Below, one piece after another: positions 7,789 to 15,398 of a DNA stretch of 64,000 bases. Position numbers and translations under genes: made by a program. This DNA is from Pseudotabrizicola sp. (GTDB lineage Bacteria > Pseudomonadota > Alphaproteobacteria > Rhodobacterales > Rhodobacteraceae), in the NCBI RefSeq assembly GCF_030656345.1, contig NZ_JAUSNR010000010.1, forward strand, positions 124,001-188,000. The letters run 5' to 3'. Within the stretch, counting starts at the first letter, position 1, and every line of letters starts with the position of its first letter. The notes under the pieces were generated by a model, which saw only the letters and a list, made by a program, of their open reading frames with translations, was not told where the DNA came from and searched no databases.

Positions 7789-8372
7789 AGCGCAGCCGCC
7801 GCCAGGTCAAAGCGGCGTCCTTCGGCAAAGGCCTCGTCCAGCACATGGATATCGATCACATCCACCCCCGCAACCGGTGGGCCCAGATCCAGCACCACCA
7901 GCACGCCGTAATCATCGGCCATGGCCCGCAACAGGCCCATCAGGATATAGCCCGCCCCGTCAACATAGGGGGCCGCCATCAGGGTGAACCGCCCCGCCCC
8001 CTGATCGTGCAACACAAGGGCGGGCAGGTGCAGATGCGGCAGCGCCAACCGGGCCCGGTCGGGCAATTCCTCCAACGAATGCAGGAAATCACGGTAACAG
8101 ACCCCGCCAAAGCGCAACAACCGCCGCAGCCCCTCACGGTCGCGATGCGACACCAGCGCGGTGCCCAGATCTTCCAGCACAGAGTCGCGGGTTCGCCCAA
8201 GTTCTGCACAGGCGGCAGAGATCAGCGCATCGGTCAGGGCCGGTTCATAGGTCAGCAACGGTTCAAACCCGTCAAACGGCGATTGCGCCCGGTTCGTCAC
8301 ACGGTGCCACAGCGGAACGCCATGGCGTTCCTTCAGAAAATTCTCCAGCGCGCGATTGAGCAGCCCGTACAT
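7785..8372 (-). CDS. H-NOX-like sensor protein lacking the canonical haem ligand
   Basis: 195 residues starting MYGLLNRALENFL, the normal H-NOX start; in-frame sequence further upstream is not part of the family. The fold signature continues through FEPLLTYEP, RFGGVCYRDFLHSLEEL and ILMGLLRAM. At the place of the proximal haem histidine (the His of LDALHD in guanylate cyclase beta) this protein has Pro (EELPDR, codon CCC). The distal YxSxR motif is replaced by AAPYVD. It may therefore not bind haem in the usual way. It is coupled to an HNOBA-GGDEF cyclase, the usual H-NOX partner. It shares its upstream region with divergent pstB. Confidence 0.83.
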   Translation of the reverse strand: MYGLLNRALENFLKERHGVPLWHRVTNRAQSPFDGFEPLLTYEPALTDALISAACAELGRTRDSVLEDLGTALVSHRDREGLRRLLRFGGVCYRDFLHSLEELPDRARLALPHLHLPALVLHDQGAGRFTLMAAPYVDGAGYILMGLLRAMADDYGVLVVLDLGPPVAGVDVIDIHVLDEAFAEGRRFDLAAAAL

Positions 8373-8469
8373 AGATTGCCGTGCCCCTGAGCTTTGCACT
8401 GAACATTCCGGACGGTAGGACACAAACCTTAACAAACATTTGCCATCAGACACAGCCCGTCCGCCACAG

Positions 8470-8480
8470 CCCCCCCCCCC
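8470..8480. repeat. Run of 11 C in the H-NOX/pstB intergenic region
   Basis: An uninterrupted C11 homopolymer lies between the divergent H-NOX-like gene and pstB, 27 bases left of the putative Pho box array. Such tracts can slip during replication; an effect on either promoter is speculation. Confidence 0.9.
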
Positions 8481-8496
8481 GAAGCCGATACGCCAT

Positions 8497-8551
8497 CCGT
8501 CATCAATATGTTACAAAACCGATGCACGACCGTCACGCGGCTGCGGTACTG
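8497..8551 (+). promoter_or_regulatory. Putative Pho box array upstream of pstB
   Basis: Bases 8497-8514 (CCGTCATCAATATGTTAC) match 14 of 18 positions of the classical PhoB box. A second CCGTCAC half-site starts at 8530, exactly 33 bases (three 11-bp units) on. The array lies about 60-115 bases before pstB and fits phosphate-starvation control by the PhoB encoded three genes downstream. Confidence 0.5.
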
Positions 8552-8611
8552 CAAGGCAACCGAGTCGCCTCACGCTTGCGTGGTGTGCAAAGACAGCAAA
8601 GGCGGGACGCC

Positions 8612-9409
8612 ATGAAAGACATTCAGCTTGAGGAGAGGGTCGTGTCCGACCACAAGAACAAGATCACAGCGCGCGGCGTTCAGGTGCATTACGGAACCAC
8701 GCATGCTTTGAAAGATGTCGATGTCGATATTCTGGATCACACCGTCACCGCCTTTATCGGCCCGTCGGGCTGCGGCAAGTCCACCTTTCTGCGCTGTCTG
8801 AACCGGATGAATGACACCGTGGCCTCGGCCCGGATCGCCGGGGAAATCCTGCTGGATGGCGCAGACATCTACGACCGCAGCGTGGACCCGGTCCAGCTGC
8901 GCGCCAAGGTCGGCATGGTGTTCCAAAAGCCGAACCCCTTCCCCAAGTCGATCTATGACAATGTGGCGTACGGCCCCAGAATCCACGGGCTCAGCACCGG
9001 CAAGGCCGATCTGGATGGCATCGTCGAATCCTGCCTGCGCAAGGCCGCCCTGTGGAACGAGGTCAAGGACCGCCTCGACTCGCCCGGCACCGGCCTGTCG
9101 GGTGGTCAGCAGCAGCGCCTGTGCATTGCGCGCGCCATCGCCACCTCGCCCGAGGTGCTGTTGATGGACGAACCCTGTTCGGCGCTGGACCCGATCGCCA
9201 CGGCGCAGGTCGAAGAGCTGATTGATGAATTGCGCAGCCAGTTTTCGGTGGTGATCGTCACCCACTCGATGCAGCAGGCTGCGCGGGTCAGCCAGCGCAC
9301 CGCCTTTTTCCACCTGGGCAGTCTGGTCGAATACGGGGAAACCGGGCAGATCTTCACCTCGCCCAAAGACCCCCGCACCGAAAGCTATATCAGTGGCCGG
9401 ATCGGCTGA
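8612..9409 (+). CDS. pstB: Phosphate ABC transporter ATP-binding protein PstB
   Basis: 265 residues from the ATG at 8612. Walker A is GPSGCGKST, the signature LSGGQQQR, Walker [13 protein letters not shown], and the switch His is in [10 protein letters not shown]. The phosphate-specific features CLNRMND and [19 protein letters not shown] are characteristic of PstB. It powers high-affinity phosphate import and joins PhoU in signalling to PhoR. A GTG at 8642 with AGGAG upstream is an alternative start. The permease and binding-protein genes pstS, pstC and pstA, normally just upstream, are absent; the preceding gene runs the other way. Confidence 0.96.
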   Translation: MKDIQLEERVVSDHKNKITARGVQVHYGTTHALKDVDVDILDHTVTAFIGPSGCGKSTFLRCLNRMNDTVASARIAGEILLDGADIYDRSVDPVQLRAKVGMVFQKPNPFPKSIYDNVAYGPRIHGLSTGKADLDGIVESCLRKAALWNEVKDRLDSPGTGLSGGQQQRLCIARAIATSPEVLLMDEPCSALDPIATAQVEELIDELRSQFSVVIVTHSMQQAARVSQRTAFFHLGSLVEYGETGQIFTSPKDPRTESYISGRIG

Positions 9410-9412
9410 GGA

Positions 9413-10138
9413 ATGATGATGATGGAACCGCATATCCGTTCGGCCTTTGACCGCGACCTTGAAGGCGTTCAGGCACTTGTCATGAAAATGGGGGGGCTGG
9501 TCGAACATGCCCTGCTGCAGGCCGCTCAGGCGCTGGAAACCCGCGATGAGGCGCTTGCCGCCGAAGTGCGCGCCGGCGACCGGGTGATCGACGAGCTGGA
9601 AGACCTGATCCACACCGAATGCGCCCGCATCATTGCCCTGCGCTCTCCCACTGCCACCGATCTGCGCACTGTGCTGACGGTGATGCGGATCGTGGGATCA
9701 TTGGAACGCTCGGGTGATTACGCCAAGAACCTGGCCAAACGGTCGCTGGTGCTGGGCCAGATGCGCCCGGTCAACGGATCATCCGGCTCGATCTCGCGCA
9801 TGGCACGCTCGGTCGTGGGCCTGCTGAAAGACGCGCTGGATGCCTATGTCACCCGTGATATCAAACTGGCCGAAGATGTGCGCCGCCGCGACGCCGAAGT
9901 GGACCAGATGTACAATTCGGTGTTCCGCGAATTCCTGACCCATATGATGGAAGATCCGCGCAATATCACGGCCTGCATGCACCTGCATTTCATCGCCAAG
10001 AACATCGAACGGGTCGGTGACCATGCCACCGGCATCGCCGAACAGGTGATCTATCTGGTCACCGGCGTCATGCCCGATGATGACAGGCCCAAAAGCGACA
10101 TCACCTCGCTGGCCGATTCCGCCACAACGACGATCTGA
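9413..10138 (+). CDS. phoU: Phosphate signalling protein PhoU
   Basis: 241 residues, all-helical, with the two PhoU repeats: an RSPTATDLRTVLTVMRIVGSLERSGDYAKNLAKR block near residue 78 and MEDPRNITACMHLHFIAKNIERVGDHATGIAE near 180. The ERxGD(Y/H) metal-binding motif appears twice. PhoU restrains PhoR/PhoB and Pst activity when phosphate is plentiful. It starts three bases after the pstB stop, with four consecutive Met codons possible (three ATG in series plus one), and is followed by phoB. Confidence 0.96.
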   Translation: MMMMEPHIRSAFDRDLEGVQALVMKMGGLVEHALLQAAQALETRDEALAAEVRAGDRVIDELEDLIHTECARIIALRSPTATDLRTVLTVMRIVGSLERSGDYAKNLAKRSLVLGQMRPVNGSSGSISRMARSVVGLLKDALDAYVTRDIKLAEDVRRRDAEVDQMYNSVFREFLTHMMEDPRNITACMHLHFIAKNIERVGDHATGIAEQVIYLVTGVMPDDDRPKSDITSLADSATTTI

Positions 10139-10146
10139 GGCAGCGA

Positions 10147-10839
10147 ATGGCCCATACCTCACAACCCGTCGTGCTGCTGGTCGAGGACGAGCCGGCACAG
10201 CGCGAAGTTCTGGCTTATAATCTGGAGTCGGAAGGTTTTCGGGTGGTGCAGGCCGCCAATGGCGAAGACGCGCTGATGATGGTCGATGAAGACACGCCCG
10301 ATATCATCATTCTCGATTGGATGATGCCGGAACTGTCGGGGATAGAGGTGTGCCGCCGTCTGAAGATCCGGCCCGAAACCCGTGGCATCCCGATCATCAT
10401 GCTCTCGGCCCGCGCTGAAGAGGTGGACCGGATCCGCGGACTTGAAACCGGGGCCGATGATTATGTGATCAAGCCCTATTCCGTGCTGGAACTGATGGCC
10501 CGCGCCCGGGTGCAGCTGCGCCGGGTCCGGCCATCGACCATCGGCGTGGTGCTGGAATGGGATGACATCCGGCTCGACCCCGAAACCCACCGGGTCTACC
10601 GGGGCAATGCGGTGCTGAAGCTGGGGCCGACGGAATTCCGCCTGCTCTCCACCTTCATGGAAAAGCCGGGCCGGGTCTGGTCGCGCGAACAGCTTTTGGA
10701 CCGGGTCTGGGGCCGCGACATCTATGTCGACAGCCGTACGGTGGACGTGCACATCGGCCGGTTGCGCAAATCTCTGATGCAGAACGGCGGGGAAGACCCG
10801 CTGCGCACCGTGCGCGGCGCGGGCTACGCTCTGGGCTGA
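10147..10839 (+). CDS. phoB: Phosphate regulon response regulator PhoB
   Basis: 230 residues. The receiver domain has EDEPAQ, phosphoacceptor Asp in IIILDWMMPELSG, and Lys in VIKPYSVLEL. A C-terminal OmpR/PhoB winged helix follows, with LGPTEFRLL, EQLLDRVWG and the recognition helix RTVDVHIGRLRKSL. It activates phosphate-starvation genes through 11-bp direct repeats (Pho boxes). It lies eight bases after phoU. The kinase PhoR is not in this window. Confidence 0.95.
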   Translation: MAHTSQPVVLLVEDEPAQREVLAYNLESEGFRVVQAANGEDALMMVDEDTPDIIILDWMMPELSGIEVCRRLKIRPETRGIPIIMLSARAEEVDRIRGLETGADDYVIKPYSVLELMARARVQLRRVRPSTIGVVLEWDDIRLDPETHRVYRGNAVLKLGPTEFRLLSTFMEKPGRVWSREQLLDRVWGRDIYVDSRTVDVHIGRLRKSLMQNGGEDPLRTVRGAGYALG

Positions 10840-10903
10840 CGCTGCACAGCGCGTGTGCGAAATCCTGTCTTGCCCTGTGCCGCCGAAAGCCGTAGCAATC
10901 CGG

Positions 10904-11037
10904 TGTTCTCAGGGCGGGGTGCAATTCCCCACCGGCGGTATAGCCCGCGAGCGCCTTGCGTTTCTTTCTGAAGCCCAAGGGTCAGCAGATCCGGTGTAAC
11001 TCCGGGGCCGACGGTATAGTCCGGATGAAAGAGAATG
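10904..11037 (+). promoter_or_regulatory. FMN riboswitch (RFN element)
   Basis: The conserved core AGGGCGGGGTGCAATTCCCC then ACCGGCGGTA, and later CCGGTGTAACTCCGGG, GACGGTATAGTCCGGATG and AAAGAGAA, is the classic RFN element. The closing helix pairs TTCTC (10906-10910) with GAGAA (11031-11035). A GC-rich hairpin (CCGCCG/CGGCGG, about 11046-11065) downstream could be the expression platform. It controls the lumazine synthase starting at 11116. Confidence 0.95.
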
Positions 11038-11115
11038 GTCCGTGCCCGCCGATTCCCCGGCGGTTCTGGCCGTTTGATGCTCTGGGACCTGACGCAGCAA
11101 CGCAAAGGTTCCAAA

Positions 11116-11607
11116 ATGACCACCCCTTCCCCCTACACCGCCCCGGCCCGCGTGGCCGTTGTCCGTGCGCGCTGGCACGCCGATATCGTCGACCGCGCGC
11201 ATGACAGCTTTGTCACCACCGCCGCCACCCTGTTGCCGCAGACCGATGTCGACACCTACGACGTGCCCGGCGCGTTCGAGATGCCGCTTCTTGCGAAAAA
11301 ACTGGCCGAAACCGGGCGTTACGATGCCGTTGTGGCCATCGCCTTTGTGGTCGATGGCGGCATCTACCGGCATGATTTCGTGGCCAGTGCCGTGATCGAC
11401 GGGCTGATGCAGGCGCAGATGACCACCGGCATCCCGGTGTTCTCGGTCTCGCTGACCCCGCACAACTACCAGCCGACCGAGGCGCTGACCGCGTTCTTCG
11501 CCGATCACTTCGTGAAAAAAGGGGCCGAGGCGGTTGAGGCCGTGCGGCAGGTCCTGACGCTCACCGCGCAACTGGCACCGGCGCACGCCAACCTGAAACG
11601 CGCGTGA
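11116..11607 (+). CDS. ribH: 6,7-dimethyl-8-ribityllumazine synthase, type II (RibH2-like)
   Basis: 163 residues from the ATG after GGTTCCAAA. It carries VVRARWHADIVD, DTYDVPGAFEMPLLAKKLA, VVDGGIYRHDFVASAVIDGLM and FSVSLTPHNYQ, which are lumazine synthase substrate-site segments. IYRHDFVA with FVVDGG in place of the usual GxTxHxEYI is typical of the RibH2 type that forms decamers in some alphaproteobacteria. It makes the riboflavin precursor 6,7-dimethyl-8-ribityllumazine. It is preceded directly by an FMN riboswitch and is not accompanied by other rib genes, so it is probably a second, flavin-regulated copy. Confidence 0.9.
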   Translation: MTTPSPYTAPARVAVVRARWHADIVDRAHDSFVTTAATLLPQTDVDTYDVPGAFEMPLLAKKLAETGRYDAVVAIAFVVDGGIYRHDFVASAVIDGLMQAQMTTGIPVFSVSLTPHNYQPTEALTAFFADHFVKKGAEAVEAVRQVLTLTAQLAPAHANLKRA

Positions 11608-11616
11608 CATAAAGGC

Positions 11617-11638
11617 GGGCGCGGTTCCTGCCGCGCCC
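11617..11638 (+). terminator. GC hairpin after ribH
   Basis: GGGCGCGG and CCGCGCCC pair around TTCCTG. There is no T-run, so it is a possible but not certain terminator. Confidence 0.4.
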
Positions 11639-11696
11639 GTCCGCTGCGCTGTGCCGCCGCACTGGCAAAACCACCGCACGCTGCTATCTGTCGGCT

Positions 11697-12053
11697 ATGA
11701 CCAAAGACACCCGCGTGCTTTACAACCAGACCTGCCCGATCTGCCGGGCCGAGATCACGGCCTATCAGCGCCGGGCGCTGCGTGATGGCCTGCCGATCCG
11801 CTTTGACACAATGGAGCGTGCGGCAGACTGGGGCCTGACCCCGGATCAGGCGGCGCGGCGCCTGCATGTCTGGCATCAGGGGCAAGTGCTGTCCGGTCTG
11901 GCAGCGTTTCGCGCGCTGTGGCAGCAGATGCCGCATCTGCGCTGGCTGGCCCGGCTGACCGGCCTGCCCGGCGTGCACTTTCTGGCCGAGCGGACCTATG
12001 ACCACATCCTCGCCCCGATCCTGTACCGCGCGCATCTGCGCAGGCAGCCCTAG
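11697..12053 (+). CDS. DCC family (DUF393) thiol-disulfide oxidoreductase-like protein
   Basis: 118 residues. The N-terminal YNQTCPICRAEI contains the CxxC that, with the Asp-like position replaced here by Asn/Gln, defines the DCC family; LHVWHQGQVLSGLAAFRALWQ follows the family pattern. No signal peptide. The physiological substrate of this family is not established. Its last codons overlap the convergent IMPACT-family gene by four bases. Confidence 0.85.
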   Translation: MTKDTRVLYNQTCPICRAEITAYQRRALRDGLPIRFDTMERAADWGLTPDQAARRLHVWHQGQVLSGLAAFRALWQQMPHLRWLARLTGLPGVHFLAERTYDHILAPILYRAHLRRQP

Positions 12054-12412
12054 CCCGCCTTCCGCCATTTCTCCAGAAACGCCCGCACACAGGTGACCAC
12101 ATGGGCAAAGCGGTCTCCGCCCAGATGCACGCCGCCATACCAGCGCGTGACCACCACCACGCAATCGGTCAGCCCTTCGCGTTCCAGCATTTTCACGATC
12201 ACCGCCGCCGCGCCGGATTCGCCATCATCATTGCGCACCGGCCCCTCGCCGGTCAGGATCGCGGCCCAGGTGTTGTGCGTGGCCTTGGCATATTTCTTCT
12301 GGCGTTTCAGATCGCGCAGAAAGGCATCCACCCCCGCGCGCCCGTCAACCGGCCCGCCCGAGACCGCATAGCGCGAGCCCCGGTCGCTGACCACATTTTC
12401 AAGCCGGATCAT
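12050..12412 (-). CDS. IMPACT/YigZ (UPF0029) family protein
   Basis: 120 residues covering only the N-terminal UPF0029 domain. Motifs NDDGESGAA and VVVTRWYGGVHLGGDRF are the conserved core of YigZ and of eukaryotic IMPACT. YigZ proteins are about 200 residues with an added C-terminal domain, which is missing here. Short versions like this are known in alphaproteobacteria. A link to translation regulation is inferred from distant relatives only. Confidence 0.85.
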   Translation of the reverse strand: MIRLENVVSDRGSRYAVSGGPVDGRAGVDAFLRDLKRQKKYAKATHNTWAAILTGEGPVRNDDGESGAAAVIVKMLEREGLTDCVVVVTRWYGGVHLGGDRFAHVVTCVRAFLEKWRKAG

Positions 12413-12458
12413 CCGCCCCCCGATTTTTGGCAGAACCTGACGGGGGCGGCGTCAAAGG

Positions 12459-12716
12459 TCAATGGCGCAGCGACAACACCTCAAGCGCGGTCTTGTTGGG
12501 GCAGAACACCGGCGGGCATGGGCTGCCCGCAGCGGTGGCCATCCACGCGGTGCAGGCCGTCTTTTGCGAACAGGCCTCGCAGCGGTTCACCAACTGGCCC
12601 AGCTCTTTGCGGCTCAGCCAGCCCTCGACCACCGCCGAAGACAGGCTGACCCCCAAAAGCCGCGCCATGCCACGCGTCAGCCCCCAGGCCAGCGGGGTTT
12701 CCGGATATCCGATCAT
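12459..12716 (-). CDS. Small cysteine-rich DUF6455-like protein
   Basis: 85 residues with five cysteines in the C-terminal half: CEAC, then TACTAW, then SPCPPVFCPNK. An N-terminal helix (AWGLTRGMARLLGV) precedes them. The spacing resembles DUF6455 proteins common in Rhodobacteraceae and suggests metal or iron-sulfur binding. No signal peptide is visible. Function unknown. Confidence 0.75.
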   Translation of the reverse strand: MIGYPETPLAWGLTRGMARLLGVSLSSAVVEGWLSRKELGQLVNRCEACSQKTACTAWMATAAGSPCPPVFCPNKTALEVLSLRH

Positions 12717-12800
12717 CGCACCACCTGTTGCAAGAAATGTCCCGCTCAGCCTGCGCCCGGCCCGGCCCTGCCGCCTTGACCCAGATCAAACCGGCCCCGG

Positions 12801-13547
12801 CTATTGCAGGCCCGCAACCACCTGGCGCACGATCTCTTTGCGCTGCGCATTTGGCGGGTGACTGCCCAGAAACTGGTCCCCCGGATCGGGCAGGCGGTCA
12901 AAGAACGCCGCCCCCCGCAGCGGATCGAACCCGGCGCGAAAGGCAATCTCGGCTCCCAGCGCATCAGCCTCCAGCTCGAAGTTGCGCGCATAGGTACGCG
13001 CCCCCATCGTGGCCCCCATCTGCTGCGCCGCCCGCACCGCCTCTGGCGGCGCGCCAGAGGCTTGCGCCAGCACGCCTGCAAGCACCGCCCCGGTGGTGGC
13101 CGTGCGCTGCACCTGCGGGATATGCCCGGCCACATGATGCGCCGCCTCATGCCCGACGACAAAGGCGATTTCATCGACATTGCGCGCATCGGCAATCAGC
13201 GCCAGCGTAAAGCCAATGATCGGCCGGCCTGCCCGGTCCAGCGTCTGAAACGCATTCGGCGGCTGGTCGGGACGGTCATCCACCACAATCTGAAAATCGC
13301 AGTTGCTGCGCGGGTTGCGCTCGCGGCACATCGCCTCGGCCACCGGCTCTACGCGGGCCACCACGGCCACAAAATTGCGCGCGGCCTGCTCTGCCGTCAG
13401 CTGGCCGCCCGGCATCAGGGCGGCATCGACCGGCAGGGGCTGCAGGGCCGGACTGCTGCCCGGGTAGGCCGCAGGCTGACAGGCGGCCAGCAGAACCGCC
13501 ACGGCCATCATCATTGCGGATCGCTGAAAGACCATCTGCCGCCTCAC
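12801..13547 (-). CDS. M48 family zinc metallopeptidase, predicted lipoprotein
   Basis: 248 residues. The N-terminus has a hydrophobic stretch ending in the lipobox LLAACQ, so it is probably anchored to a membrane from the periplasmic side. The zinc site is VGHEAAHHVAGH (HExxH) near residue 133, with the third ligand in ELEADALG near 192. M48 peptidases degrade misfolded or surplus envelope proteins (BepA/LoiP type). SHPPNAQR near the end is the usual C-terminal motif. It stands alone. Confidence 0.92.
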   Translation of the reverse strand: MRRQMVFQRSAMMMAVAVLLAACQPAAYPGSSPALQPLPVDAALMPGGQLTAEQAARNFVAVVARVEPVAEAMCRERNPRSNCDFQIVVDDRPDQPPNAFQTLDRAGRPIIGFTLALIADARNVDEIAFVVGHEAAHHVAGHIPQVQRTATTGAVLAGVLAQASGAPPEAVRAAQQMGATMGARTYARNFELEADALGAEIAFRAGFDPLRGAAFFDRLPDPGDQFLGSHPPNAQRKEIVRQVVAGLQ

Positions 13548-13720
13548 GGAATTTTCCCCGATTTTTCGTGGAATTTTTTGGCACGATAGCAGGTGCCCCG
13601 GCAGACAAAAGGCCCCGCGTCACCCTTCACGCCAAGTTGCGCAACTCTTCCGGTGCCGCGCCGGGCCTGCCGCCCCATACCCCATTGCACTTGTGCCGAC
13701 CGCAAGGCTAATCTGACCCC

Positions 13721-13978
13721 ATGTTTACCATCGAACACGACTTTGACGTGACCGTGATCACCCTGATCGACGAAGGGTCGGATGCGCTGGAAGAGGATGT
13801 CACCATCCTCGCCTTTGAAGAATGCGTGGTGCTGGAACAGGAAGACCCGCTGAACGGCGATATCGTGCGCGTCACCCTGTCGATGGGGCAGCTGGCCGAT
13901 CTTGCCGCAGCGCTGGACCTGCCCGAGGGCAGCTACCGGCTGGAACGGCCCGCCAGACCCGATCCGGCCAAAGCCTAA
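13721..13978 (+). CDS. Small acidic hypothetical protein
   Basis: 85 residues, strongly acidic, beginning MFTIEHDFDVTVITLIDEG, with an alternating hydrophobic/acidic pattern that suggests beta strands, and two helices near LADLAAALDLPEG. No known motif. It overlaps the convergent DMT transporter gene by four bases. Codon use matches its neighbours, so I regard it as a real, probably family-specific gene. Confidence 0.75.
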   Translation: MFTIEHDFDVTVITLIDEGSDALEEDVTILAFEECVVLEQEDPLNGDIVRVTLSMGQLADLAAALDLPEGSYRLERPARPDPAKA

Positions 13979-14412
13979 AGCCGCGACAGCACCAGACCTG
14001 CCGCGACCAGACCCACCGCCAGCACCCGCGTCAGGCTGACCGGCTGCACCGGCACCCCAAAGGCACCGATGGCATCCAGCACCAGCGCGCCCGCCATCTG
14101 GCCCAGAATAAGCGCCGCCATCGCGGTCACCACGCCCAACGTCGGCACACCCCAGACCACCGACCAGACATAATAAGCCCCCATCAGCCCACCCGCCCAT
14201 TGCCACAGCGGCACCGCGCCCAACTTCGCAAAGGGATGGCTGACCGTGGCATAGCTCAGCACCAATAGCGCAACCAGCCCGACCGCAAAGGACACTGCCG
14301 CCGCCGGCAGCGCCGCGCCAAGGCTGCGGCCAAGGGCACCGTTCAGCGGGGCCTGCACCGCAATGGCGATCCCGCCCAGAAGAATGGCCAGAAGCGCGGG
14401 AAGCTGAGACAT
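13975..14412 (-). CDS. DMT superfamily membrane protein, DUF606 (YdcZ-like)
   Basis: 145 residues with five hydrophobic segments. The start QLPALLAILLGGIAIAVQAPLNGALG is the DUF606 signature, and MAALILGQMAGALVLDAIGAFG follows. Proteins of this type are half-size drug/metabolite transporters that probably work as dimers or pairs. The substrate is unknown. It lies 24 bases downstream of the DUF167 gene, so the two may be co-transcribed. Confidence 0.85.
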   Translation of the reverse strand: MSQLPALLAILLGGIAIAVQAPLNGALGRSLGAALPAAAVSFAVGLVALLVLSYATVSHPFAKLGAVPLWQWAGGLMGAYYVWSVVWGVPTLGVVTAMAALILGQMAGALVLDAIGAFGVPVQPVSLTRVLAVGLVAAGLVLSRL

Positions 14413-14436
14413 GGGGCGGGCCTTTCGGGAACGGGA

Positions 14437-14691
14437 TCAATCAAGCCGGAATGTCTTGTCGCGCGCCGTGGCCCCGCGCACAAGGGTCAGCCGCGACTTC
14501 GCCACCCCAAGCGCATGGGCCAGCGCCTCGGCCACGGCGGCATTGGCCCGCCCCTCATCCGCCGGGGCGGTGACGCTGATGCGAAAGCCCTCCTCGGTAT
14601 GGGTCACACCGGGTTGGCGGGCGCGGGGTGTCGCCCGCACCCGAATCTCGGCCCCCGGTTGTGCCAGATGGCTCCACGCGCCCTTGGTCAT
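14437..14691 (-). CDS. DUF167 (YggU) family protein
   Basis: 84 residues from the ATG at 14691; in-frame sequence further upstream does not look like family sequence. IRVRATPRARQPGV, FRISVTAPADEGRANAAVAEALAHALG and LVRGATARDKTF match the YggU fold. Function is unknown. An uncharacterised nitroreductase gene diverges from it 119 bases away. Confidence 0.85.
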   Translation of the reverse strand: MTKGAWSHLAQPGAEIRVRATPRARQPGVTHTEEGFRISVTAPADEGRANAAVAEALAHALGVAKSRLTLVRGATARDKTFRLD

Positions 14692-14809
14692 GCCTGCCCC
14701 CGTTTGGCGCAACCTGACCCGGCTGTGCTGCGGATGCAAGCGGCTGGCGGCACTGGAATTCCCCCGCGCCAGCGCATAGCTTGCACCCGACCAAAGACCG
14801 GAGCGTCCG

Positions 14810-15397
14810 ATGCCAGACCCTGACCCCACCGTGCCAAACCCTGCCGTCCTCGACTATCTGGCCACCCGCCGGTCGCCCGGGGCCAAGACCTTTACCGCCC
14901 CGGTGCCCGACCGCGCGGCGGTGCTGCAGATCCTGACCCTTGCCACCCGCGTGCCCGACCATGGCAAGCTGGAACCCTGGCGGATGATCGTGCTGGACCG
15001 TGCCGCCATGGCGCGGCTGGCCAATCTGGCCGAAGCACGGGCGCTTGCACTGGATGGCGACGCACAGATGATCGAGAAAGGCCGGGGCCAGTTTGATCGC
15101 GGGCAGCTGGCGGTGGTGGTGATCTCCGCGCCCAAACTGGCCGAGAAGGTGCCGGTTGCAGAACAGCTGCTGTCGGCGGGGGCCCTGTGCATGAACATCG
15201 TCCACGCTGCCACGGCGGCGGGCTGGGGCGCGTGCTGGCTGTCGGGCTGGCCATCACATGATGCCACGTTCCGGGCGCAGGCCTTTGGCTGCACGGGGGA
15301 TGAGACGGTGGCGGGCATCATCCACATCGCCACCCCCGGCCCGATGGGGCCGGACCGGCCACGGCCCGACCTGTCGCGGCTGGTCAGCTGGGGCTGA
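14810..15397 (+). CDS. Nitroreductase family protein (YdjA-like)
   Basis: 195 residues. FMN-contacting segments are LATRRSPGAKTF near residue 17, ATRVPDHGKLEPWRM near 45, and GWGACWLSGWP near 140. The family reduces nitro groups or quinones using NAD(P)H as a flavoprotein dimer. The short form with RVPDHGKLEPWR resembles E. coli YdjA. The real substrate cannot be read from sequence. It is followed two bases later by an EI24 membrane protein gene. Confidence 0.9.
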   Translation: MPDPDPTVPNPAVLDYLATRRSPGAKTFTAPVPDRAAVLQILTLATRVPDHGKLEPWRMIVLDRAAMARLANLAEARALALDGDAQMIEKGRGQFDRGQLAVVVISAPKLAEKVPVAEQLLSAGALCMNIVHAATAAGWGACWLSGWPSHDATFRAQAFGCTGDETVAGIIHIATPGPMGPDRPRPDLSRLVSWG

Positions 15398-15398
15398 T

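Noticed and set aside
8311-8325. GGAAC followed by CGTT inside the H-NOX gene
   Set aside because: The spacer is only 7 bases and the site is inside a coding region, so it is not an EcfG promoter.
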